A DNA stretch of 64,000 nucleotides from Shewanella sp. c952. Its GTDB lineage: Bacteria; Pseudomonadota; Gammaproteobacteria; Enterobacterales; Shewanellaceae. This document shows, piece after piece, positions 21,211 through 29,529 of the stretch. A program made the position numbers and the translations under genes. Location of the stretch: NCBI RefSeq assembly GCF_019654975.1, contig NZ_BPEW01000005.1, positions 62,001 to 126,000 of the forward strand, given 5' to 3'. The notes under the pieces were generated by a model. That model ran no database searches, was not told the origin of the DNA, and was given only the letters and a program-made list of their open reading frames with translations. Numbering within the stretch: the stretch's first letter is position 1; each line of letters opens with the position of its first letter.

Positions 21211-21726
21211 TTATTTCATCTCCTGCAGGAAGTTAGGCTTGGCGTAATGCAATCGACTCCAATGTTCTGGTGCAGAATAGTAGCTCGCCATCACCAATTC
21301 TCGTAAGCCTTGGTAAGCTGTCACCATCATCTCCATAAAGCTAGTGCGCCAGCTTTGCAGCATATCGATTAACTCCGCACTATTACGCATCATTAACGGC
21401 GTCATACTGCCTGTCAAAATAAGCAGTCCGAGTCTGCCCTCGAGCAAATCTAATAACTGTTCTAGTTCAAGTTGGCTCTCTTTTGGGAGTATAGATATAG
21501 TGTGTTCAATAGCATCTAAGGTGCGATTTTCTGCATCTCTTTTTAATGCAGGTACATCAGGCAAAGCACCGTCGAGAAAAACAGGCAGCAGTACACTGAA
21601 TAACAATCTATGCTTGTCATCTAGTTTAGCGTTGACACTCAAGTGGTCACTTGAGCAATAATTAACGCCCAAAGCTAAGCAAGCAGTGCCAGCTAATGCG
21701 GTAGTGATAAAAGTACGTCGCTCCAT
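21211..21726 (-). CDS. Tat-exported small subunit, gluconate 2-dehydrogenase subunit 3-like
   Basis: A 171-residue protein starting MERRTFITTALAGTACLALG, a twin-arginine signal. The rest is helical and hydrophilic and fits the gluconate 2-dehydrogenase subunit 3 family, the small partner of GMC dehydrogenases. It lies directly upstream of the GMC gene. The likely job is to chaperone or carry the flavoprotein across the membrane, which is inference from the family. AGGACAAG before the ATG is a suitable ribosome site. Confidence 0.8.
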   Translation of the reverse strand: MERRTFITTALAGTACLALGVNYCSSDHLSVNAKLDDKHRLLFSVLLPVFLDGALPDVPALKRDAENRTLDAIEHTISILPKESQLELEQLLDLLEGRLGLLILTGSMTPLMMRNSAELIDMLQSWRTSFMEMMVTAYQGLRELVMASYYSAPEHWSRLHYAKPNFLQEMK

Positions 21727-21929
21727 CTTGTCCTCTTATTGTTATTTTTGTCTCAATATTGATTTCAATAAAGCTGCTTTCAAGTTGCTATTCAACAAAC
21801 ACTTTCATCATTTGCCTCCCAAGTAAAAGCCTTAGGTTTAAGCGATTTTAATAGCGATTTTCAATCTGTGTTACACTCTTGCCATAACAACAATTAAACA
21901 CACGTTTTAATTTTCAGCAATAGCCAATT

Positions 21930-22919
21930 ATGATAAGACAAAAATTCTCCCCCCCCTGGTGGGCTAGAAACCCCCACATTCAAACGATTTTACCCGTACT
22001 CACAAAAGTGGACAGACCACAGCTAGAGAGGGAAAGATTAGAGCTTTCTGACGGGGATTTCATTGATCTTGATTGGCAGGGTAAACCTAAAGCCAATCAA
22101 GCAATTGTTATTATTGTCCACGGTTTGGAGGGAAGTTCTAGTTCCCATTACGCGCGTCGGATTTTGGCTGCTTGTAAGGCACAACAGTTATGCGCCGTGG
22201 TACATCACCACCGTAGCTGCTCGGGAGAGCTTAATCGACTTGTCAGAGGCTATCATAGCGGCGACACTCAAGATATTCAGCAAACCTTGATTCAATTAAA
22301 GCAGCGTTACCCAGACTCACCGTTACTTGCTGTCGGCTATAGCCTTGGCGGCAATGTATTGGTCAAGTATCAAGGTGAACAGCAAGAAAAAAGCTTACTT
22401 GAACGAGCTGTAGCAGTATCTGCACCGTTGCACCTAGCCGCCTGCGCCAAAAGACTAGAAAAAGGTTTTTCAAAGGTATATCAGAGCTATTTGATCAAAC
22501 AGCTGCAAGAAAAAATGCTGGGTAAAGTATCTACACCAGCATTGCAGCCATTAATGCCTATTGGCAAGGCCGAAATAGAACAGCTCACCACTTTTTATGC
22601 ATTTGATGACAAAATCACAGCACCATTACATGGCTTTAATGGTGTCGATGATTACTACCATAGAGCCAGCGGTCTTCCCTATTTGAGCCAGATCCAAAAG
22701 CCAACGTTAGTGATCCATGCTAAAGACGACCCGTTTATGACTCACGCCGTCATTCCGACACATGACCAATTAGCTGAGCAAGTTGAATACGAGTTGCATG
22801 ATAATGGCGGCCATGTTGGATTTATCGAAGGTGGTTCACCTTGGCGGCCGCGCTACTATATTGAAAAAAGAATCTTGTCATTTTTAACCTCTCACATTGA
22901 TAAATCTGGAAATCATTGA
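21930..22919 (+). CDS. yheT: YheT-type alpha/beta hydrolase
   Basis: A 329-residue hydrolase of the AB-hydrolase 4 family. HGLEGSSSSHYAR is the oxyanion region, the nucleophile is in VGYSLGGNVLVKY (about 133-145), the Asp in VIHAKDDPFM, and the His in GGHVGFIEGG. It is the counterpart of E. coli YheT (esterase of unknown physiological substrate). The last codons overlap the start of yheU. The first codon, ATG 21930, follows only a weak ribosome site. Confidence 0.9.
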   Translation: MIRQKFSPPWWARNPHIQTILPVLTKVDRPQLERERLELSDGDFIDLDWQGKPKANQAIVIIVHGLEGSSSSHYARRILAACKAQQLCAVVHHHRSCSGELNRLVRGYHSGDTQDIQQTLIQLKQRYPDSPLLAVGYSLGGNVLVKYQGEQQEKSLLERAVAVSAPLHLAACAKRLEKGFSKVYQSYLIKQLQEKMLGKVSTPALQPLMPIGKAEIEQLTTFYAFDDKITAPLHGFNGVDDYYHRASGLPYLSQIQKPTLVIHAKDDPFMTHAVIPTHDQLAEQVEYELHDNGGHVGFIEGGSPWRPRYYIEKRILSFLTSHIDKSGNH

Positions 22920-23173
22920 TGCTAGTTCCCTACGAAGCACTGAACCAATTGCCTGCAGAAACCCTCGAGAACCTCATAAAAGAGTTTCTCATTGGTCAAC
23001 TTGAAGATGGCAGTTTTGCAAGCACTGGTGAAGATAGTCTGCAAACAGCAATAGCGCATTGTCGTACCGCACTTTCTCGTGGGGAATTAGTGGTCGAGTT
23101 TAGTGAAGAGGAAGAATCTATCGCTATAAGACGCAAAGAGGATATTGTCTCGGCGGACCCAGCTCAGGATTGA
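22919..23173 (+). CDS. yheU: YheU family protein
   Basis: An 84-residue acidic protein of unknown function, recognised by VPYEALNQLPAETLENLI and the GEDSLQTAIAHCRTALSRGE region, which match E. coli YheU. The start is taken as ATG 22919, which overlaps the yheT TGA; a TTG directly before it is less likely. The yheT-yheU-prkB order is the same as in E. coli. Confidence 0.88.
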   Translation: MLVPYEALNQLPAETLENLIKEFLIGQLEDGSFASTGEDSLQTAIAHCRTALSRGELVVEFSEEEESIAIRRKEDIVSADPAQD

Positions 23174-23198
23174 CCTGAGTGTTACGAATACGTATAAC

Positions 23199-23376
23199 TA
23201 TACCCATTCGAATTCAATATGTGCTATTTCAGTGGGAATTAAAAGTGACTTAAACAAGGCTCTAGGCGCAGTGCAATAGCGAGTCTATTGTCTAGTCCAG
23301 TGACACAATTAGCATCGCTTTTAAACCCACCCAATGGGAGTGTCTGGAATAGGCACTTTGAAATAGAATGGGTATA
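23199..23376. mobile_element. MITE-like element, 178 bp
   Basis: The gap between yheU and prkB is filled by an element with perfect 11-bp terminal inverted repeats, TATACCCATTC (23199-23209) and GAATGGGTATA (23366-23376). Beyond these, the two ends remain similar in inverted orientation for about 35-40 bp (TTCAA, GTGC, TATT, CAG in the same order). It encodes no protein. Ends starting TATA would fit insertion at TA-rich sites. No second copy was noticed in this window. Confidence 0.65.
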
Positions 23377-23486
23377 TAAATTCACATACAGTTTTTAAAT
23401 AATCTGGTTTATTGCAGAATCAATACCGTTAGCCATATTTGGCTGTCTTCAGGTGATATTTAACTGTCTCTATTTTAGGTAAAAAA

Positions 23487-24374
23487 ATGTCAGCAAAACA
23501 TCCGATTATTGCTGTAACAGGTTCATCTGGTGCAGGTACGACAACAACAACTACAGCATTCAACCATATCTTTAGGCAGCTGGGGATCAATGCAGCCATT
23601 GTTGAGGGCGATAGCTTTCACCATTTCACCCGCCCCGAAATGGCAGTGATGATCCGTAAAGAGAAAACAGAGAATCGCAATATCAGTTATTTTGGCCCTG
23701 AAGCCAACGATTTCCAGCGTCTTGAACAATGTTTTAGTGATTATGGCAGCACAGGACAAGGGGAAACACGCGCTTACCTGCATACTTTTGATGAAGCCGT
23801 TCCTTTTAACCAGATGCCAGGTACCTTTACTCAATGGCACCCACTGCCTGAAAATACTGAAATGCTTTACTACGAAGGCTTGCATGGCGGTGTAGTCACT
23901 GATGACTGTGATGTCGCCCAACATGTTGATTTACTGATAGGCATGGTGCCCATTGTCAATTTAGAGTGGATTCAAAAGATCATTCGAGATACTTCTGATA
24001 GAGGTCATAGCCGTGAAAAGGTGATGGACTCAATCGTTCGCAGCATGGACGACTATATTAACCATATGACGCCACAGTTTTCCCGAACCCACATTAACTT
24101 TCAGCGAGTACCGACAGTCGATACCTCAAACCCTTTTAGTGCCAAGAGCATTCCCAGTCTGGATGAAAGCTTTGTGGTGATCCGTTTCCGCGGTATCAAA
24201 AATGTCGATTTCCCCTATTACCTGCGCATGATCCAAGGCTCATTTATGTCCCGAATCAACACGCTAGTAGTACCTGGAGGAAAGATGTCACTCGCCATGG
24301 AGCTTATCCTTACGCCACTAGTGAAAGACTTAATGGATAAGCGCTTACAGCTTATTTCACCGGAAAATGAGTAA
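23487..24374 (+). CDS. prkB: Phosphoribulokinase-like protein PrkB
   Basis: A 295-residue P-loop kinase of the phosphoribulokinase/uridine kinase family. The nucleotide site is VTGSSGAGTTTTT (about 10-22), followed by VEGDSFH (Walker-B-like region with substrate Asp) and YYEGLHGG. E. coli has the same gene beside yheU; since neither organism fixes CO2 by the Calvin cycle, the physiological substrate is not known. It is probably transcribed separately from yheTU because the MITE-like element lies between. Confidence 0.9.
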   Translation: MSAKHPIIAVTGSSGAGTTTTTTAFNHIFRQLGINAAIVEGDSFHHFTRPEMAVMIRKEKTENRNISYFGPEANDFQRLEQCFSDYGSTGQGETRAYLHTFDEAVPFNQMPGTFTQWHPLPENTEMLYYEGLHGGVVTDDCDVAQHVDLLIGMVPIVNLEWIQKIIRDTSDRGHSREKVMDSIVRSMDDYINHMTPQFSRTHINFQRVPTVDTSNPFSAKSIPSLDESFVVIRFRGIKNVDFPYYLRMIQGSFMSRINTLVVPGGKMSLAMELILTPLVKDLMDKRLQLISPENE

Positions 24375-24477
24375 TAAGTTACGACAATCCATTATCTTAA
24401 GATTTGTTTAAGACAAGTTCTGTAGACTTCATTTCATCGGGATTTCAGGCGAAAGAACGATAAGTTAGCGTACTCTT

Positions 24478-24893
24478 GGAAGTAAATTCCCCCATCTTGA
24501 TCTGTTTATTTCCTTGGGTATGCTGGCTAACCTCTAATCTCTAAATTCATTTTTAAAAGCAAATTCCATCTCCATGTTGATCTGTTTATCTCCTTGGGTA
24601 TGCTGGCTAACCTCTAATCTCTAAATTCATTTTTAAAAGTAAATTCCATCTCCATGTTGATCTGTTTATTTCCTTGGGTATGCTGGCTAACCTCTAATCT
24701 CTAAATTCATTTTAAAAAGTAAATTCCATCTCCATGTTGATCTGTATGTTTCCTGGGTATTCTGGCTAACCTCTCTAAGCTAACTTTAAGAGTTAAACTC
24801 ATCTTAGAAAGTAAACTCCATCTCCATATTTATCTCGTTGGGTATGCAGGCTAAACTCTAAATTCACCTCAGAAAGTAAACTCTACATCCATG
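24478..24893. repeat. Tandem array of 80-bp direct repeats
   Basis: Four near-identical 80-bp units (marker tctgt at 24501, 24581, 24661, 24741), joined end to end without spacers, are followed by at least one shorter, degraded unit up to about 24893. Units contain TGGCTAACCTCTAATC and AAATTCATTTTTAAAAG and differ by one to a few bases. Eighty is not a multiple of three and stops occur in the frames, so it is not coding. It fills most of the 686-bp gap between prkB and the TPR gene; outside the repeats (24375-24477, 24894-25016) I see nothing recognisable. Confidence 0.85.
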
Positions 24894-25016
24894 CAACTCG
24901 TATGATTAAACGGCCGCATTATGGCTCTATATTTTTAGCTAATACTCTTCTTCTGCTTTGCAATACTTACGCGTGCTAACGCCTATTCAAAGAGGCCTCT
25001 ACTGAATTCCAGCCAT

Positions 25017-25042
25017 AAAAAAGCGCCCAACAAATGAGCGCT
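25017..25042 (-). terminator. Weak terminator of the TPR/Sel1 gene
   Basis: Just past the stop codon, read leftward, AGCGCT and its partner AGCGCC form a short GC stem with a long loop followed by six T. It is modest but correctly placed. Confidence 0.5.
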
Positions 25043-25060
25043 ACATTTTGTCTTCAAGCA

Positions 25061-25843
25061 TTACTTGCCGATTAGCGGGACCACTTCTCTGTATGGCTCG
25101 GAGTTCTGATAAATCTCAAGTCGCTGCATAAACTCCCCAGTCTTACTGTTATCAGATGTAACGGCTAATGCCTCAATGGCTTTTTGTTGAGTTGTAATCG
25201 CAGCGTCAAAATTCCCCAGCTCAGCATATGCAGCGGCAAGATTATCTAAGTTGGTAGGATCTTTTGCATTGGCTTCAAGTAGAGATAACGAAAGCGCTAG
25301 TGCTTGACCGCCGTCGCGGTACTTAGCTTCTGGGCAGGTTGCTAAAATCCATGCAACATTTCCCAGTGAGACTTCATCACCCACTAATTTAAACTGCTCC
25401 ACAGCTTTACCACAGTTACGCTCTACCCCTTCACCACCAGAAGCATAAATAAAGCCCAATCTAAAGTCTGCCCACTTATTGCCTTGCTTACTCAGCGCTG
25501 TGTACCATTGTTTTGCGGTCGATAGGTCCCTAGATACTATGCTGCCTTCAAACGCCAAGTCAGCAACGGTTTGCTGCGCTTTAGCATGGCCTTGCTGTGC
25601 TGCACTCGTTATCCACTCCATACCAGCGCCTTGATCTTGTTCTACATAGCGGCCAGAAAGATACATAAGCCCGAGTAAATACTGTGCATCAAAATCACCT
25701 TGAGCAGCCTTTAAATGGATATGCGCGACTTTACTGGCTTCTTCAGCACCTTTAGGTTGAGGGATCGAAAAGGCTTGAACAGCTGTGCTCGCCGTCATAA
25801 AAAAGACCACTACAGTATTTAAAATCCAAGGTCTAAACTTCAC
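25061..25843 (-). CDS. Exported TPR/Sel1-repeat protein
   Basis: A 260-residue protein from GTG 25843, chosen because AAAGGAG stands six bases before it and a clean signal peptide follows (KFRPWILNT...AVQA, about 24 residues). The frame is open nine codons further up without a ribosome site. Sel1-like repeats are visible: GDFDAQYLLGLMYLSGRYV, GHAKAQQTVADLAFEGS and WADFRLGFIYASGG, then a TPR-like C-terminal part (LDNLAAAYAELGNFDAAI). Such periplasmic proteins are usually scaffolds; the partner is unknown. It replaces yhfA, which is between prkB and crp in E. coli. Confidence 0.8.
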   Translation of the reverse strand: MKFRPWILNTVVVFFMTASTAVQAFSIPQPKGAEEASKVAHIHLKAAQGDFDAQYLLGLMYLSGRYVEQDQGAGMEWITSAAQQGHAKAQQTVADLAFEGSIVSRDLSTAKQWYTALSKQGNKWADFRLGFIYASGGEGVERNCGKAVEQFKLVGDEVSLGNVAWILATCPEAKYRDGGQALALSLSLLEANAKDPTNLDNLAAAYAELGNFDAAITTQQKAIEALAVTSDNSKTGEFMQRLEIYQNSEPYREVVPLIGK

Positions 25844-26282
25844 GTGAGCTCCTTTAAAATCAAACCACAAACTCGCGTTTTAGTGGTTATTGCTGAAATA
25901 TGCTTACTGGCAGTTAGCCAGAATTTGCCACAAATGTCGAGAATAAAGACCTAGATACAGTAATGAGAATCATTTTTATTGATGAAGTTCAAAGAATACT
26001 GCGATTAACGTCATTCACTATCTACCACTCATTGTCTGCCAGAAAGATAGCAAACAGGATGTGATATGGCTTGCAGAGTTAAGCATACTATTGCCTGAAA
26101 AGTCGTAATGAGTTGACATATATTACTAATGTATCAAAATAAAAGACTATCTTGATAGCGAGTTACCTTCATGCATAAAGTCTAAAGTAAGACTTCCATC
26201 AAGGTTTCATCAGCTTAATTGACGTAAGATGCTTAATTAGCATATTCTTACTCTTAACGTAAATCAGTCGAGGAACATAGGC
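25844..26282. other. Divergent regulatory gap TPR gene / crp
   Basis: These 439 bp have no coding frame I can support. They hold a Fur-like box at 25964-25978 and must contain the crp promoter, but I could not pick a single convincing -35/-10 pair or a clear CRP autoregulatory site. CGAGGAACATAGGC gives the ribosome site before crp. Confidence 0.5.
25964..25978. promoter_or_regulatory. Fur-like box in the TPR gene/crp gap
   Basis: TGAGAATCATTTTTA fits the 7-1-7 Fur consensus at 11-12 of 14 positions, and the surrounding bases AGTAATGAGAATCATTTTT agree with the 19-bp consensus at 14 positions. It is 121 bp upstream of the leftward TPR gene and about 305 bp upstream of crp, so the TPR gene is the more natural target. 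Confidence 0.5.
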
Positions 26283-26918
26283 ATGGCTCTGATTGGAAAG
26301 CCAAAACCAGATCCTACTTTGGAATGGTTTTTATCACACTGTCACATTCATAAGTACCCAGCCAAAAGCACTTTGATCCACGCTGGTGAAGATTCAGATA
26401 CGCTTTATTACATCGTAAAGGGTTCGGTTGCTGTCTTGATTAAAGACGAAGAAGGTAAAGAGATGATTCTTTCTTACCTAAACCAGGGCGACTTTATTGG
26501 TGAACTAGGTTTATTCGAAGAGCAAGCAGAGCGTACTGCTTGGGTTCGTGCTAAGCAAGCTTGTGAGATTGCAGAAATTTCATACAAGAAATTTAAGCAA
26601 CTTATTCAGGTTAATCCTGAAATTTTGATGAAGCTTTCTTCGCAAATGGCTTATCGTCTCCACAGCACTAGCCAAAAAGTAGGCGATTTAGCCTTCTTAG
26701 ATGTTGCTGGTCGCATTGCACAAACATTGCTTCACCTTGCTAAACAGCCAGATGCAATGACGCACCCTGACGGCATGCAGATTAAGATCACTCGTCAAGA
26801 GATTGGCCAAATTGTAGGTTGTTCTCGTGAAACTGTTGGTCGCATCTTGAAAATGCTTGAAGAACAAAACCTTATCCAAGCTCACGGTAAGACTATCGTA
26901 GTATACGGTACTCGCTAA
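26283..26918 (+). CDS. crp: cAMP receptor protein
   Basis: The global transcription regulator; in Shewanella CRP also governs anaerobic respiration genes. The 211 residues include the cAMP-binding barrel ([19 protein letters not shown], where E. coli has Ser83 this has Thr), the C-helix with the TS pair in [15 protein letters not shown], and a recognition helix [13 protein letters not shown] identical to E. coli's, so the target site should be TGTGA-n6-TCACA. The last 90 residues are almost the same as E. coli. It stands alone between a long upstream gap and a terminator. Confidence 0.98.
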   Translation: MALIGKPKPDPTLEWFLSHCHIHKYPAKSTLIHAGEDSDTLYYIVKGSVAVLIKDEEGKEMILSYLNQGDFIGELGLFEEQAERTAWVRAKQACEIAEISYKKFKQLIQVNPEILMKLSSQMAYRLHSTSQKVGDLAFLDVAGRIAQTLLHLAKQPDAMTHPDGMQIKITRQEIGQIVGCSRETVGRILKMLEEQNLIQAHGKTIVVYGTR

Positions 26919-26956
26919 TACAGTATTAAGCTCGGTTTAAGACAGCTTCTATAAAG

Positions 26957-26987
26957 TGGCCTGAGAGTTATCTCAGGCCATTTTTTT
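26957..26987 (+). terminator. crp terminator
   Basis: The ten-base stem TGGCCTGAGA / TCTCAGGCCA with a GTTA loop is followed by seven T. The ribosome site AGGAG of the next gene begins right behind the T-run. Confidence 0.9.
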
Positions 26988-26998
26988 AGGAGTATCGC

Positions 26999-27337
26999 TT
27001 GAAAGCTGTCATTTATTTAAGCGTTTTAGTTTGCTGTCTAAAACTCTCAACCTCGGCATTCGCTAATCAAATTGAAGAAGTGCAGCACTATCAAGCGCAA
27101 CATCTGGTGAACGGCGGTGAGATTTTGTCACTTGATGTAACACTTGCAGGTGTTCAAGCTATCTGTCACGGCAAACTCATTGACGCCCATTTATATCAAC
27201 AAAATGGTAAATTACGCTATGAATTACAGATCCGCACTCAAGAAAACCAAATTGTTGAGTTAACCCTGAACGCTAGTAATGGCCAATTGATAACACCAGC
27301 GAAGTTACCCAGTAGTTGCGTTGCAAAGCCATTGTAG
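26999..27337 (+). CDS. Exported PepSY-like protein
   Basis: A 112-residue protein with a signal peptide (about 22 residues, cleavage after AFA) and a single PepSY-like domain (LAGVQAICHGKLIDAHLYQQ, then LRYELQIRTQENQIVELTLN). PepSY proteins often accompany two-component systems and may sense or inhibit. The start is TTG 26999 with AGGAG seven bases upstream. The response regulator and kinase genes follow in the same direction after 111 bp, so it may be their accessory periplasmic sensor; that is inference. Confidence 0.75.
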   Translation: MKAVIYLSVLVCCLKLSTSAFANQIEEVQHYQAQHLVNGGEILSLDVTLAGVQAICHGKLIDAHLYQQNGKLRYELQIRTQENQIVELTLNASNGQLITPAKLPSSCVAKPL

Positions 27338-27448
27338 TATTGGCTTATAAATCAGATCGCTTTACACTGTTCATATTACTTTTGAGTTAATACTCCTGTC
27401 GAAATCAACGTGTTCAATACTCTGCAGGCATCACTGAGAGCATACTTT

Positions 27449-28123
27449 ATGAAATTACTCCTTGTTGAAGATAACGCGCTACTTGTGGAAGAACTGCTAA
27501 AACAGCTTAAACAAGCTGGCTATGTAACTGACACAACAGACAAAATTAGCGAAGCTGATTATCTAATTAAGGAGACCAACTATGATTGTGTCATCCTTGA
27601 TATTGGATTACCCGACGGTAATGGCCTTGAGCTACTTGAACGCTGGCGTGAACAAGGCATACATACACCAGTGATCATGCTAACGGCACGTAGTCAGTGG
27701 CATGAGAAGGTTGAAGGTTTTAACTCTGGTGCTGATGACTATTTAGGTAAACCGTTTCATACTCAAGAGCTCTTGGTCAGGATTCAAGCCTTAATTCAAC
27801 GTGCTCACGGCAAAGCAAATACACCTAATAAGCAACTAACTTATGCTGGTGTTGCGTTGGATGAAAGCCAACAATCCGTTACCGTCGCCGATAATACTTT
27901 TGAACTGACGGCAATGGAGTTTAGGCTATTAAAGATCTTCTTAATGTCACCTAAAAAGCTGTTATCGAAAGCCCAGTTAACAGATAAGCTATATCAATTT
28001 GACGACGAGAAAGAGAGTAACGTTGTTGAAGTCTATGTTACTCACCTGCGTAAAAAGTTAGGTAAAACTGCGATAGAAACTCGCCGCGGCCAAGGGTATA
28101 TTTTTCACGGCATCGTTCAATGA
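27449..28123 (+). CDS. OmpR-family response regulator
   Basis: A 224-residue regulator from ATG 27449, since MKLLLVEDN is the canonical receiver start; the frame is open 13 codons further back to a GTG. Receiver: acidic pair in VEDN, phospho-acceptor Asp in CVILDIGLPDGNG, Thr in MLTAR, Lys in DDYLGKPFH. The C-terminal winged helix (about 130-222) contains FRLLKIFLMSPKKLLSKAQL and VYVTHLRKKLG. It is of QseB/PmrA type. Its stop overlaps the kinase start by four bases (ATGA), so the two are co-translated. The signal is unknown. Confidence 0.92.
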   Translation: MKLLLVEDNALLVEELLKQLKQAGYVTDTTDKISEADYLIKETNYDCVILDIGLPDGNGLELLERWREQGIHTPVIMLTARSQWHEKVEGFNSGADDYLGKPFHTQELLVRIQALIQRAHGKANTPNKQLTYAGVALDESQQSVTVADNTFELTAMEFRLLKIFLMSPKKLLSKAQLTDKLYQFDDEKESNVVEVYVTHLRKKLGKTAIETRRGQGYIFHGIVQ

Positions 28124-29451
28124 TCTCAATCCGTAGCAAACTAAGCCTGTGGTTAACAGGCTTAGTCGTTATCGCCACGATTGTGGCAATTATCTTTTTC
28201 GAGTCGATGTTACGCCAAGCTTTTCATGATTCAATTATTGCCCGATTGCAGGAAGATCTACAGCAAGTCCTGCTTGCAACCCATATTGAAGACAGCACCT
28301 TTAGAATAGATCAAAGCCAACTTTCAAATTTCTATAAGCCGGTATACTCCGGCCGCTACTATCAGCTTGATCTTCCTGAGCAAGAATTAAGATCACGCTC
28401 ACTGTGGGATCAACGTTTAGAAGTCGTTGATTTAGAAAAGGGCGAAACCCGCGCTTGGCAAACAAAAGGCCCGCAAAACCACGATATTCAATTATTGTCC
28501 ATTGGCCTAGAATCTGAAACATCAGGGCTTAATGCGACGCTTACTGTTGCACAGGACTTAAGTATTGGCCGTAAGGTCTTTTCTGAGATCTATGGCACTA
28601 AGCTCATCGTTAATCTTGTCATGCTGATGACTATGATAATGGGGATTTTTTTAGTTCTGCGCCAATCCTTTAAACCGGTAAACCAGATGAAAGATACCTT
28701 AGCGAAATTACGCGAAGGTGAAATATCCTCTTTCGATCTCAATACCATTCCACTCGAACTGCAACCTCTTGCCTCCAACTACAATGAGCTTTTGCAATAT
28801 TCAAGCAAGCAGATCGAACGCAGTCGTAATAATCTCGGTAACTTAAGCCATGGTCTTAAAACTCCACTAGCGGTAATGCAGCAACAGGTAGAAGCTTTAG
28901 GGTTAAAAGATCCTCAGTCTGCTGAGGCGTTACAAAAGCAGCTCGATCTAGTTCATAAAATGATAGAGAGAAAACTCGCTGCAGCTCGAATTACCGGAGA
29001 CATGTTGCCTGCGGCCCAAATGCAGTTACCGAAAGATATTGAAGATCTGACACAAACCCTCAAAAAGGTTCATCGTACTAAAAGCATTAATTGCCGTTTT
29101 AATATTCCTGCTGATATAAGCCGCTTACCTATGCACCGTGAAGACGGCATGGAACTACTCGGTAACTTGCTAGACAATGCCTTTAAATGGGCTGACAGTG
29201 AGATCAGAGTCTGCATTAGCAATCACAATCAGCAGCTACTACTGACGATTGAGGATGATGGCCCAGGGGTTAAGACAGAAGAGCTGGCACAGCTCACTCA
29301 CCGTGGTAAACGTTTAGACGAAGCAACCATGGGGCATGGGCTAGGCCTATCGATTGTCAAAGATATTGCAGAGCAATACAAAATTGCCTTGCGGTTCGAA
29401 CACAGTCAGACCCTACCGGGCTTGAAAGTCACACTCGATTTTAGTGATTAG
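28120..29451 (+). CDS. Sensor histidine kinase
   Basis: A 443-residue membrane kinase, partner of the regulator before it. Membrane segments are at about 9-30 and 160-182 with a periplasmic sensor part between, then a HAMP-like linker, the H-box NLSHGLKTPLAVMQQQVEAL (phospho-His), the N-box LLGNLLDNAFKWA, and G-boxes IEDDGPGV and GHGLGLSIVKDIAEQY. The architecture matches QseC/PhoQ-like kinases. A terminator follows, ending the PepSY-regulator-kinase unit. Confidence 0.92.
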   Translation: MISIRSKLSLWLTGLVVIATIVAIIFFESMLRQAFHDSIIARLQEDLQQVLLATHIEDSTFRIDQSQLSNFYKPVYSGRYYQLDLPEQELRSRSLWDQRLEVVDLEKGETRAWQTKGPQNHDIQLLSIGLESETSGLNATLTVAQDLSIGRKVFSEIYGTKLIVNLVMLMTMIMGIFLVLRQSFKPVNQMKDTLAKLREGEISSFDLNTIPLELQPLASNYNELLQYSSKQIERSRNNLGNLSHGLKTPLAVMQQQVEALGLKDPQSAEALQKQLDLVHKMIERKLAAARITGDMLPAAQMQLPKDIEDLTQTLKKVHRTKSINCRFNIPADISRLPMHREDGMELLGNLLDNAFKWADSEIRVCISNHNQQLLLTIEDDGPGVKTEELAQLTHRGKRLDEATMGHGLGLSIVKDIAEQYKIALRFEHSQTLPGLKVTLDFSD

Positions 29452-29468
29452 CAAAAAGGTTCAGCCAC

Positions 29469-29498
29469 AAAAAAGCCGGAATGATTCCGGCTTTTTTG
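29469..29498. terminator. Bidirectional terminator
   Basis: AAAAGCCGGAAT / ATTCCGGCTTTT with a short loop, A-run left and T-run right. It ends the kinase gene rightward and the DUF1338 gene leftward. Confidence 0.9.
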
Positions 29499-29529
29499 TT
29501 TGTATCGTTCTAAGCAACTAACGGGCTGT

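Noticed and set aside
24501..24760. Promoter-like TTGATC...TATGCT inside each 80-bp repeat
   Set aside because: Only four of six bases match at each hexamer with a 16-bp gap; this level occurs by chance and no gene follows.
24478..24893. Repeats as a possible CRISPR array
   Set aside because: Units are 80 bp and directly joined with no unique spacers, and no cas genes are in the window. It is a simple tandem repeat.
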